33,079 nucleotides of DNA from Nocardia takedensis NBRC 100417 (GTDB lineage: Bacteria > Actinomycetota > Actinomycetes > Mycobacteriales > Mycobacteriaceae), in contig NZ_BAGG01000251.1 in NCBI RefSeq assembly GCF_000308695.1, positions 1 to 33,079 on the forward strand. Reading direction: 5' to 3'. Below the pieces are notes generated by a model. It was not told where the DNA came from. It did no database searches and saw only the letters and a list, made by a program, of their open reading frames with translations. Positions 17,077-23,573 of the stretch are shown in pieces (within the stretch, counting starts at the first letter, position 1; every line of letters begins with the position of its first letter). The translations under genes and the position numbers were made by a program.

Positions 17077-17532
17077 GTGAAGGCAGTCATCGTCTGTGTT
17101 TCGGAGGCGCACGGGAACACGAGGAAAGTGGCCGAGGTCGTCGCGGAGGTGGTGGGCGCGCAGGTGGTCGACCCCGATCAGGTGGGAGCGGCGGACCTCG
17201 CGGCGTTCGATCTGGTGGGGTTCGCGTCCGGGATCCGGTGGTTGGCGTTCCATCCGCGTTTGCGGCGCTTCGTCGCGGGCTTGCCGGCCGGGGCGTCACG
17301 GAAAGCGTTCGTGGTGGCCACGGGTGGTCTGCCCGAGCCGCCGTTCCGTCGGTACCTGGGTGGTTTCGAGAAGACGCTGGCCGCCAAGGGGTTCGACGTG
17401 CTGGGCACGTACTCCTGTCGCGGGCTCGACACCTATTCGCCGTTCGGACTGTTCGGCGGTCTCAACAATGGGCATCCGGATGCCGCGGATCTCGCGGCCG
17501 CCCGGAGTTTCGCCGAGCAGTTGCGGGGCTGA
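17077..17532 (+). CDS. Flavodoxin family protein
   Basis: A 151-aa small FMN protein. KAVIVCVSEAHGNTRKVAEVVAEVVGA (2-28) is the phosphate-binding first strand and loop of flavodoxins (S-x-x-x-G-N-T). DLVGFASGIRWLAFHPRLRRFVAGLP and KAFVVATGGLPEPPF are the following core strands, and GTYSCRGLDTYSPFGLFGGLNNGHP is the flavin-facing third loop. GTG at 17077 was chosen because GGGGAGGAG lies upstream and the protein then starts directly with the first strand; the farther ATG adds a Gly/Arg-rich leader. Such proteins carry electrons to reductases or oxygenases; no partner is next to it (FprA lies 15 kb away). It stands behind a strong terminator and is convergent with the CYTH-CHAD gene. Confidence 0.85.
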   Translation: MKAVIVCVSEAHGNTRKVAEVVAEVVGAQVVDPDQVGAADLAAFDLVGFASGIRWLAFHPRLRRFVAGLPAGASRKAFVVATGGLPEPPFRRYLGGFEKTLAAKGFDVLGTYSCRGLDTYSPFGLFGGLNNGHPDAADLAAARSFAEQLRG

Positions 17533-17551
17533 TCGAACGCGCGCCGCGCCG

Positions 17552-18988
17552 TCAGCGACCTTTCGCCGCGACGTCGGCGACTTTGTCGCGGGCCACTTCG
17601 GCCTCGTGCTTCTCGTTCGCGTACAGCAGGCCGAAGGTGAACCCGTTCTCGCCCTGCGCGCCCGCCGTCGTGGCCGTGCGCCACAGGAATTCGGCCGCCA
17701 CCACGCCGTCGTTGTGGTCGCCCAGGACTTTCTGCAACCGCTTGTAGTAGGCGATATTCGCTTCGGCTCTGCCGGGTTTGCGGGCGGGCCGATGCAGTTC
17801 GGCCGCGTAGCGGGCGCGTTTGGACGCCTTGCGCGCGCGGTGCAGGGATTCGTCGCTGCCATCGGCCAACGCCGTCGCCAAGCGCTTGTCGGCCTTCTTC
17901 GCGGCCTTGCGGGCGCGCTCCACCAGATCGCGGGCCCGAATGCGTTCGGCGAAGGGCGGTTTCGTGCGCCATCGGTTCAAGGTGAGCAGCAGCGCCCGGT
18001 AGCGGTCGGAGTTCATCGCCTCGGTGAGGTCGGCGCGGCGGCGGACCTGGGTGGCGAGCAGATCGCCGTCGATGGTCGCCGCGACCGGTCCGAGGACGAG
18101 TTCGGGCGGCAGCGCGGCGATGCGGTCGGCGAAGCGGGCGCGCTGGACGTGGCAGTCGCGGACTTCGCCGAGCACGGACGCATACCACTTGAGCTCGTCC
18201 TCGACGCCGGCGATCGCCGCCCGATCCAGCAGGGGACCGAAGACTCGCAGTGTGCTGCGCAGCCTGCGGGTCGCGACCCGGGTGTCGTGGATGGGATCGT
18301 TGCCGCGCCGCAACTCGACGTCGCCCGCGAAGACGGCGTCGATCTGGGCGTTCAGGTAGTCGTGCACGGCGCGCGCGCCCTTGGATTCGGTGGCGCGCGG
18401 ACGGGATCTGCCCGGCAGCACCCGCGACAGCTTCGACGGATACTGCGAGGCGCGCGCCCCCGCCTTCACCAGGGCCTTCACCAGCGGGCGCGGCGTCTGC
18501 TCGGTGCGGGGACCGGATTCGATCTCGACCTCGCGCCACGCGGTGACGTCGCCGGAGCCGTCGGCCGGGGTCGCCTCCACGATGTCCTCGGCGACCTCGA
18601 CGATCAGTTCACCGTCGGCGTCGAACACCTTGTGACGGTCGCGCAGGGTGTAGATGCTGGTCAGCGGGCCGAGTTCCTTGCCGAAGGCGATTCCGGCGAC
18701 GATCTCGGCCAGTTCGCGGGGCAGGTCCGGCGTCAAGGGCGTGGACAGTTCGAGCCTGCCCTCGGCGCGGGGAATCTTCAGCTGCCAGCCCGATTCGTCG
18801 TCGCCTTCGCGGCGGCGCAACGTCACGCCGCGGGCGAGCAGATCCAACTCGGGAGTGTCGTAATAGGTGCTGGTCAACTGCACGGATTTCTTCTCGACCC
18901 GGCTCCCGGGAACGAGATCCCGGAGGTCGGGGAGGACGAAATTCCGGTCGACCTCCCACTTGCTCTCACGTTCCAGCTGATCTCTCAC
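17552..18988 (-). CDS. CYTH and CHAD domain-containing protein
   Basis: A 478-aa two-domain protein. The CYTH domain (1 to about 205) begins with the ExExK signature as ERESK (Glu6, Glu8, Lys10) and continues with TSTYYDTPELDLLARGVTLRRR and WQLKIP; such domains bind triphosphates or polyphosphate with divalent metal. The CHAD domain (about 215-475) is a histidine-rich helical domain that binds inorganic polyphosphate: HDYLNAQIDAVF, DPIHDTRVATRRLRSTLRVF, LHRARKASKRARYAAEL and a C-terminal YKRLQKVLGDHNDGVVAAEF. The likely location is polyphosphate granules. GTG at 18988 is needed to include ERESK. The neighbour at 19060 is divergent with 71 bases between. Length is typical. Confidence 0.95.
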   Translation of the reverse strand: MRDQLERESKWEVDRNFVLPDLRDLVPGSRVEKKSVQLTSTYYDTPELDLLARGVTLRRREGDDESGWQLKIPRAEGRLELSTPLTPDLPRELAEIVAGIAFGKELGPLTSIYTLRDRHKVFDADGELIVEVAEDIVEATPADGSGDVTAWREVEIESGPRTEQTPRPLVKALVKAGARASQYPSKLSRVLPGRSRPRATESKGARAVHDYLNAQIDAVFAGDVELRRGNDPIHDTRVATRRLRSTLRVFGPLLDRAAIAGVEDELKWYASVLGEVRDCHVQRARFADRIAALPPELVLGPVAATIDGDLLATQVRRRADLTEAMNSDRYRALLLTLNRWRTKPPFAERIRARDLVERARKAAKKADKRLATALADGSDESLHRARKASKRARYAAELHRPARKPGRAEANIAYYKRLQKVLGDHNDGVVAAEFLWRTATTAGAQGENGFTFGLLYANEKHEAEVARDKVADVAAKGR

Positions 18989-19059
18989 ACTGTCGGCGTT
19001 CCCCGCGCGGATTCGATGAAACAGTCGAAACGATCATGTAACCGCAGGACACTGGCCTC

Positions 19060-19203
19060 ATGACGAACCCCTTCGAAGATCCGAACGAAGCCCCGTTGTT
19101 CGCCCCCGCGGATGCCGACGACACCGCCGAAGCCCTCACCGAGGCGATGATCCTGTCCGACGACAACTGGATCCGCGTGCTCGGCGTCGAGGGCGGCGAC
19201 TGA
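19060..19203 (+). CDS. Small acidic protein, 47 aa
   Basis: An open frame with ATG at 19060 and an AGGAC element about 10 bases upstream, starting MTNPFEDPNEAPLFAPADA and ending RVLGVEGGD. It contains about 14 acidic residues and one Arg, with one Trp (DDNWIR). It is divergent from the CYTH-CHAD gene. No family recognised. The NPFEDP start resembles MbtH proteins, but the rest does not. Codon usage is coding-like with G/C at nearly all third positions. It could be a small regulatory or anti-type protein or a peptide precursor; nothing proves this. Confidence 0.5.
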   Translation: MTNPFEDPNEAPLFAPADADDTAEALTEAMILSDDNWIRVLGVEGGD

Positions 19204-19261
19204 GCCGTCGCGGGCGAAATTCGCTGGGCTCGGTGTCGGGGCCCGTGATAGGAATCCCGGC

Positions 19262-20113
19262 ATGTCAGTCGAACCGAACCTGTTCGCCGGGGTCGAGTTG
19301 GTCGCGCGGATCGAAGCCGCCGAGCGCTCGCTGATCGAACAGGGCGCACGCGCCGCCGCGGTGCGCGACCCCGCCCAACCGGTCGTGACCCTGCCGATCG
19401 GCGGCGGCAGCGCGGTCTGGGCCGCGCCGGGCTCACCCTTGGACAAGGTCGTGGGCGCCGGTCTCGACGGCGACCTGGTCGAGGCCGACCTGATCGCCGT
19501 GGAGAAGGCGTTCGCCGACCGGGGCACACCGGTCCAGTTCGAGGTGTCGACCGCCGCCGACCCCGCCGTGGTGTCCAGCCTGACCGCACGCGGCTACCTG
19601 CTGACCGGCTTCGAGAACGTCTCCGGCCTGCGTCTCACGCCGGGGCGCACCGCGCGTCCGGCTCCCGAGGTGAGGGTCCGTGCCATCGAACCCGACGAGA
19701 TCGACCTCTGGACGCGGGTGGTGGTCGACGGTTTCGCGACCCCCGATACACAGGGTGTGGCGTCCCACGAGGAATTCCCGCGCGAGGTGATCGAACTGGC
19801 CGAACGCGATATGGCGGCCACCGACGGCTTCCGCGCCTACCTCGCCTGGATCGACGGCGTTCCGGCGGGCGGGGCGGGTCTGCGGGTCGGTGACGGCATC
19901 GCCCAGTTGTGCGGCGCGGCCACCCTGCCCGCTTTCCGTCGTCGCGGCGTGCAGGGGTCGCTGCTGTCGGTGCGACTGGCCGACGCCGCCGCGGCGGGGT
20001 GCGATCTCGCGGTGGTCACCACCCTGCCCGCCTCCACCTCCCAGCAGAACGTCCACAAGGCGGGCTTCCAACTCCTCTACGCCCGCGCGGTCCTGGTGAA
20101 CAGCCGGGATTGA
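19262..20113 (+). CDS. GNAT family N-acetyltransferase
   Basis: A 283-aa acetyl-CoA-dependent acyltransferase. The N-terminal half (1-130) is a degenerate lobe typical of the longer actinobacterial GNATs (VELVARIEAAERSLIEQGARAAA, FEVSTAADPAVVSSLTARGY). The C-terminal half (about 137-280) is the GNAT core: VRVRAIEPDEIDLWTRVVVDG, AYLAWIDGVPAGGAGLRV, AQLCGAATLPAFRRRGVQGSLL with the acetyl-CoA loop (R-R-R-G-V-Q-G), and NVHKAGFQLLYARAVLV. Substrate unknown. ATG at 19262; there is no strong ribosome binding site, so a short or leaderless transcript is possible. It starts 58 bases after the small acidic gene. Confidence 0.88.
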   Translation: MSVEPNLFAGVELVARIEAAERSLIEQGARAAAVRDPAQPVVTLPIGGGSAVWAAPGSPLDKVVGAGLDGDLVEADLIAVEKAFADRGTPVQFEVSTAADPAVVSSLTARGYLLTGFENVSGLRLTPGRTARPAPEVRVRAIEPDEIDLWTRVVVDGFATPDTQGVASHEEFPREVIELAERDMAATDGFRAYLAWIDGVPAGGAGLRVGDGIAQLCGAATLPAFRRRGVQGSLLSVRLADAAAAGCDLAVVTTLPASTSQQNVHKAGFQLLYARAVLVNSRD

Positions 20114-20132
20114 ACCGTCCCGGGCGGGGTAT
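20108..20132 (+). promoter_or_regulatory. Possible SigF-like promoter before the 51-aa protein gene
   Basis: GATTG (20108-20112), 14 spacer bases, then GGGTAT (20127-20132). The second element matches the SigF-type minus-10 exactly; the first is only partial and the spacer is one base short of the usual 15-17. Transcription would start about 80 bases before the 51-aa gene. Confidence 0.25.
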
Positions 20133-20217
20133 CTGCTGGTTGTTCTTCCACCGCATCACCGCCCGGCGCAGCGCTGGTGGTGCGCGGACCGCAGGATCTC
20201 GCGAGGGGTTGCGCACG

Positions 20218-20373
20218 ATGGCGAACGACAGAACTCGAACCGACAGCAGGACCGCCAACGGGGGCGTCGTGGTGTGGCCGGAGCCGAGCCCGCTCAGCTC
20301 GTGGTGGGAGCAGGTCATGGAGATGCCGAACCGGGGGAACGCCACCGGTTCGGGCGAGCCCGCCAACCGCTGA
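20218..20373 (+). CDS. Small hypothetical protein, 51 aa
   Basis: ATG at 20218 follows GCGAGGGG and encodes 51 residues beginning MANDRTRTDSRTANGG, with a central VVVWPEPSPLSSWWEQVMEM and a Gly/Asn/Arg-rich end. The Trp-rich centre with polar, flexible ends suggests a short binding motif rather than an enzyme. It is 25 bases upstream of the lipoprotein gene on the same strand, so the two are probably co-transcribed. No family recognised. Confidence 0.55.
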   Translation: MANDRTRTDSRTANGGVVVWPEPSPLSSWWEQVMEMPNRGNATGSGEPANR

Positions 20374-20398
20374 TCCCCTGTCCGAGAGAGGCTTCGGT

Positions 20399-20827
20399 AT
20401 GACCCACCCCGGCAGTCGAGTCGCGCGCTACCTGATGATCGGCGCGTTCGGCGCGGCCGCGCTGACCGGATGTTCCGGCGCCGACGACGATCTGGTCCCG
20501 AACAACGACTCGGTGACCGCCGTCCCCACCCCGTCGCAGACCCGGCCCGACGACGTCTCCCCGGCGGCCGCGACCCAACTGTGCGACATGATCGGCACGG
20601 AGATCGACAACTGGCGCGGCCAAGGCCCCGTGCTGGCGAAGGTGAGTTTCAACGGCACCGTGCAGAACTGGGCCACGCGCAACGACGCGATCAATGCCGA
20701 CGTGGTGCGCGACAAGTCCCTCATCGATTCCGTCACCACGCGGACCTGTCCCGAAGTGCGCGGCCGGGCGCTGGAAGTCCTGGGCACCGACGAATTGTCC
20801 GACGCGCTCGTCGGTTTCGGCGGCTGA
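20399..20827 (+). CDS. Small lipoprotein of unknown function
   Basis: A 142-aa exported lipoprotein. ATG at 20399 has GAGAGAGG upstream. The signal peptide (1-24) ends in the lipobox ALTGC, with Cys25 as the lipid-modified first residue. The mature part starts with a polar linker (GADDDLVPNNDSVTAVPTP) followed by a small domain of about 90 residues with Cys62 and Cys118 that may pair (TQLCDMIGTEIDNW, TTRTCPEVRGRALEVL). The pattern is common among surface lipoproteins of mycolic-acid actinobacteria, but no function is known. It is the second gene of a short unit with the 51-aa protein. Confidence 0.8.
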   Translation: MTHPGSRVARYLMIGAFGAAALTGCSGADDDLVPNNDSVTAVPTPSQTRPDDVSPAAATQLCDMIGTEIDNWRGQGPVLAKVSFNGTVQNWATRNDAINADVVRDKSLIDSVTTRTCPEVRGRALEVLGTDELSDALVGFGG

Positions 20828-20857
20828 CGTTCAGACACGGTAGCCGGCGGCGTGGCC

Positions 20858-20935
20858 CGAGGACATCGGTGGCCCTAGGACTCGGCGTCTCGAGGACATC
20901 GGCGTCCGAGGAGATCGGCGTCCGAGGAAAGAGCG
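20858..20935. repeat. Imperfect 16-base direct repeats
   Basis: The unit CGAGGACATCGGCGTC appears at 20891-20906 and as CGAGGAGATCGGCGTC at 20907-20922. A diverged, separated copy starts at 20858 (CGAGGACATCGG) and a partial one at 20923 (CGAGGAAAGAG). The repeats lie 30 bases after the lipoprotein gene in noncoding DNA. Confidence 0.6.
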
Positions 20936-21010
20936 TGCGGCCGGTCGCGGACAGTGGCGTTGCGCGGCGGAAGAACTCCTGCGGGCCATCGGCGCTATGC
21001 GGCGGGAGTC

Positions 21011-21090
21011 CTCACGCGGGCAGTGATGTCACGCGGGCAGGGGTGTCACGTGGGCAGTGATGTCATGCGGGCAGTGATGTCACGCGGGCC
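21011..21090. repeat. 17-base tandem repeat array at the 3' end of the thioesterase gene
   Basis: Four adjacent 17-base units: 21023-21039 GTGATGTCACGCGGGCA, 21040-21056 GGGGTGTCACGTGGGCA, 21057-21073 GTGATGTCATGCGGGCA and 21074-21090 GTGATGTCACGCGGGCC, plus a partial copy at 21011-21022. The last one and a half units code, on the minus strand, for the final residues VTSLPA and stop of the thioesterase, so the repeat grew out of the gene end. A 17-base unit shifts frame at every copy. Units are contiguous, so this is not a CRISPR array. Confidence 0.85.
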
Positions 21091-21830
21091 AGGGTCGCGA
21101 CGGTGCGATCGGCGTCCACGCGCAGACGCAGGGCATCGCGGGAGGTCTCGGCCCGCACCGTGACCTCCTGTCCGGCGGTGATGGCGGACAGGTGTTCCAC
21201 GACCGCGCGATACGGTGTCGCGCGCCGGGTGGGTCGTGCGGTCAACTCTTCTTCGACCACCTGCCAGTGCACGGCGTTGTTGACGTGCCCGTAGTGGTCG
21301 AAGTCGGTGGCGCGCAACGGGAACGCCGTCGCGGGCGCGCTGTCGGCGACCGGCTCGAGGACGGGCCGCCAACGCAGTCGGTGGTCGGTGGTGACCGCGA
21401 GCATGGGGGCCATGAACCGTTCGGTCATCCTGGCCGGCCTGCCCGCGACGGGATCGACGTTGATCAGGAACTGCTCGACCTCGACCAGGCCGCCGTCCTC
21501 GCCCTCGAGGTGGATCCGCGCGGTGAACCAGCGGTTCGACAGGGCCGAGGGCCAGCGCTGGACCCGCAGGCGTTCGCCGAACCCGATCGGACCGAGGACG
21601 TCGATGACCGTGCGGGTCACCAACCAGGCCGGATGCAGGTCGCCGTCGTCGATGAAGCCGAGATGGTCGTAGCCGATGTCCATCGCGTAGCGGGCGACCG
21701 AATCCAGGCGCAAGCGACCGGTGGTGTCGACGTCACCGAGGCGGACGGTCCGTTCGGTCTGGAAGATCTCGCCCGCGGCGGGGCGCGCGGGCAGCGGGAA
21801 GGGGATGTCGGTGCGGGTGCTCGCGGTCAT
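21063..21830 (-). CDS. Acyl-ACP thioesterase family protein
   Basis: A 255-aa double-hotdog enzyme that hydrolyses acyl-ACP or acyl-CoA to free fatty acid. The first hotdog (about 20-145) has VRLGDVDTTGRLRLDSVARYAMDIGYDHLGF and PAWLVTRTVIDVLGPIGFGERLRVQRWPSALSNRWFTARI. The second (about 155-250) has the catalytic region ATDFDHYGHVNNAVHWQVVEEEL with Asp, His and Asn in the FatA-like order. Such proteins are common in mycobacteria and nocardiae and may set chain length of released fatty acids. ATG at 21830. The 3' end runs into the 17-base tandem repeat, which gives the C-terminal VTSLPA; the repeat copy carrying the stop fixes the present end. Confidence 0.9.
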   Translation of the reverse strand: MTASTRTDIPFPLPARPAAGEIFQTERTVRLGDVDTTGRLRLDSVARYAMDIGYDHLGFIDDGDLHPAWLVTRTVIDVLGPIGFGERLRVQRWPSALSNRWFTARIHLEGEDGGLVEVEQFLINVDPVAGRPARMTERFMAPMLAVTTDHRLRWRPVLEPVADSAPATAFPLRATDFDHYGHVNNAVHWQVVEEELTARPTRRATPYRAVVEHLSAITAGQEVTVRAETSRDALRLRVDADRTVATLARVTSLPA

Positions 21831-22008
21831 CGCTGATCTCCTGTGCTCGAGGTGTGCACCCGTGCGGGGTGCCGTGACCGACAGGTCGGCCAGCCTATGT
21901 CAGGAACGGACCCGGATCGGGAATTGGGGCGGTGTCGGGTGCGTCGGGACATATCTCGCACCTGACAGATCGACGGCGCGGCGCTCCCGACGCGGTAGGA
22001 GCGTGGAT

Positions 22009-22014
22009 TACAGT
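22009..22014 (+). promoter_or_regulatory. Minus-10 box of a probable leaderless gene
   Basis: TACAGT fits TANNNT and ends six bases before the GTG at 22021, placing the transcription start at or next to the start codon. No ribosome binding site precedes that GTG, as expected for leaderless translation in actinobacteria. Confidence 0.45.
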
Positions 22015-22020
22015 GTCGCC

Positions 22021-22143
22021 GTGGGGTTCACCGATTTCGGGCCGGGCGACGTGGTCTACTTCCCGGAGGGACCGTTCGTCGGCGTCTGCGCGGTGGTGCG
22101 GGAGATCGACGCGCGGTGTCACCACTACCGACTGCTCAGGTAG
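22021..22143 (+). CDS. 40-aa KOW-like mini protein
   Basis: GTG at 22021 opens a 40-residue frame: MGFTDFGPGDVVYFPEGPF at the start, then VGVCAVVREIDARCHHYRL. The pattern G-D-x-V-x-x-x-x-GPF-x-G-x-x-x-V-x-x-I-D matches the KOW motif seen in NusG and some ribosomal proteins (GDxVxVxxGPFxGxxGxVxxID), apart from Cys for the usual inner Gly. It would be a free-standing KOW domain of minimal size. A good minus-10 box sits six bases upstream, so leaderless translation is likely. The last 19 bases overlap the end of the DUF1707 gene on the other strand. Existence and function both need proof. Confidence 0.5.
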   Translation: MGFTDFGPGDVVYFPEGPFVGVCAVVREIDARCHHYRLLR

Positions 22144-22583
22144 ATGCCCAGCCACAGCACCATGCCGAGCAGTCCCAGGATGACCCCGAGATGGGCGGTG
22201 GCGGGCCGGGGTTCGGGATTGCGGCGCTCCTCGGCGAGACCGATGAGGCCCAGCGGCACGGCCAACAGGCCGGGGACGCCGCACGCGAGAACCGACAGGA
22301 TGCCCAGCCACAGGGCGGCGGTCGCGGTCGGATTCGATCGATTCTGTTGCGGCGCCGCGACAGGGGCTTCCGGGAGGGGGAGCGCGGGCCAGTCCAGGGG
22401 TGGCAGGTCGATCAGGGTGAGGTCCAGTTCGCTGACGGTCCGCGCGCTCCACGCTTGTTCGACGCGCGCGGCGTAGTCCACGGCGGTGAGCCTGCCCTCC
22501 TCGAGATTGCGGCCGAGGAAGGCGACCACGCGTTCCCGGTCGGCGTCGGCCGCGAGCAGGTTGGGATTGGAATAGGGGGTCAT
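22125..22583 (-). CDS. DUF1707 and DUF4190-like membrane protein
   Basis: A 152-aa protein. Residues 9-62 are a DUF1707 domain: LLAADADRERVVAFLGRNLEEGRLTAVDYAARVEQAWSARTVSELDLTLIDLP, given here only as its ends because the family hallmarks are the D-x-x-RE start, GRL and the DLP end. A Pro/Ala linker leads to two transmembrane helices (TATAALWLGILSVLACGVPG and HLGVILGLLGMVLWLGIYLS), as in many small actinobacterial membrane proteins of unknown role. ATG at 22583 overlaps the stop of the upstream MerR gene by one base (TGATG), so it is translationally coupled to that regulator and likely part of its function or target. Confidence 0.85.
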   Translation of the reverse strand: MTPYSNPNLLAADADRERVVAFLGRNLEEGRLTAVDYAARVEQAWSARTVSELDLTLIDLPPLDWPALPLPEAPVAAPQQNRSNPTATAALWLGILSVLACGVPGLLAVPLGLIGLAEERRNPEPRPATAHLGVILGLLGMVLWLGIYLSSR

Positions 22584-23425
22584 CACGGCTCCGTGGTGCG
22601 GTCGGCGGCCAGGAATCTGTCCACGGCCTCGAGGTCGTCGTCGGTGGATTCGAGCAGGCGTTCGTTGAGGACCGGGATCGGACGGTTCAGCCAGGCGGGC
22701 CGCTCGCCCTCGGCGGGCAGCAGTTCGTGCTTGTCGGCGAAATCCTCGGCCAGGTGGCGCACCGATTCGCGCAGCGCGCTGACCACCACGCCCTCGGCGA
22801 GGCCGGTCAACTCCTCGAGCAGCGTCCTGACCCGGTCGAGTTGGTCGATCTCGGTGCTGTCGGCCTGGATTCGCGGCCACAGGGCGCGCTCGAACAGCGC
22901 GCCGAAACCGGCCGCGATCTGATCGGTGTGGGCGCGCAGCGCTTCGAGTTGGTCGAGGACCTGATCCGGCGGGAGGTCGAGTTCGGCGACCCGCAGTCCG
23001 TTCGTGAGCGCCCAGCGCCGCGCCTGCGGCCTACCGTGCCGCCACCGGACCAGGCCGAGTCGCGTCGCCCGCCGCAGCAGCGCGGGGCGCAGACCCCGCA
23101 CCTTGATCATGCGTCGGATCTCGCGCAGCCCGAACGGCACCCAGTCCTCGGGGCCGCCCGGCAGGGCCAGCAGATCCGCGACCGTGGCACCCTGTTCGCG
23201 CGCGATCAGCAGGTCGGTGATCGAGGCGAGCGAGAATCCCCGATCTTGCAGGCGCTGCACCAGTTCCAGCCGTCGCAGGTGCGAACTGTCGTAGCGCGCG
23301 GTGCGCCCCGCTCGGCGCGGTGCGTCCAGCAGTCCCTTCGACTGATACATGCGCACGGTGCTGGTCGGCACGCCCGCCCGCGCCGCCAAGTCCTCCACGG
23401 TCAGATCCTCGTCTCTCGCAGGCAT
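22583..23425 (-). CDS. MerR family transcriptional regulator
   Basis: A 280-aa regulator. The N-terminal winged helix (about 8-75) is clear: TVEDLAARAGVPTSTVRMYQ, SKGLLDAPRRAGRTARYD, SSHLRRLELVQRLQDRGFSLASITDLL. The long C-terminal part (about 80-280) is Leu/Arg/Glu-rich and helical with no Cys pattern, so a metal-sensing role like MerR or CueR is unlikely; it may bind an organic ligand. ATG at 23425 was chosen because the DNA-binding domain follows directly; an upstream start would translate a low-GC stretch that looks like promoter DNA. It heads an operon with the DUF1707 gene and is divergent from the SDR gene, 148 bases apart. Confidence 0.88.
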   Translation of the reverse strand: MPARDEDLTVEDLAARAGVPTSTVRMYQSKGLLDAPRRAGRTARYDSSHLRRLELVQRLQDRGFSLASITDLLIAREQGATVADLLALPGGPEDWVPFGLREIRRMIKVRGLRPALLRRATRLGLVRWRHGRPQARRWALTNGLRVAELDLPPDQVLDQLEALRAHTDQIAAGFGALFERALWPRIQADSTEIDQLDRVRTLLEELTGLAEGVVVSALRESVRHLAEDFADKHELLPAEGERPAWLNRPIPVLNERLLESTDDDLEAVDRFLAADRTTEP

Positions 23426-23454
23426 GATTCCGAGTGTTCCAACAGGGACTCGAC

Positions 23455-23540
23455 TAGTCAATACTCTGCTAGTAATCACTATCATCGTGGATATAGGTGC
23501 TGTTCAAAGCGATGACTGCAATCGCGTGGCGATATCCACC
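23455..23540. promoter_or_regulatory. AT-rich divergent promoter region of the MerR and SDR genes
   Basis: This is a low-GC patch in the window. On the minus strand TTGAAC (23507 to 23502) and GATAGT (23483 to 23478) are 18 bases apart and could drive the MerR gene with a leader of about 46 bases. An 8-bp inverted repeat, GTGGATAT at 23487-23494 and ATATCCAC at 23532-23539, spans the region. CTAGT occurs twice, 16 bases apart. These are candidate binding sites for the MerR protein, not proven. Confidence 0.4.
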
Positions 23541-23573
23541 TGCTCGTTCGCGGTGGCGCAGTAGGGTGCGGGG

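Noticed and set aside
17096..19063. 655-codon plus-strand frame over the flavodoxin and CYTH-CHAD genes
   Set aside because: It is antisense to the CYTH-CHAD gene and out of frame with flavodoxin, both of which have clear family motifs.
19060..19203. Small acidic protein as an MbtH homologue
   Set aside because: Only the NPFEDP-like start agrees. The conserved VLxNxExQHSLWP and Trp residues of MbtH are absent, and no NRPS gene is nearby.
21011..21090. CRISPR-like repeats
   Set aside because: Units are 17 bases and directly adjacent with no spacers, and they are derived from a gene end; no cas genes are present.
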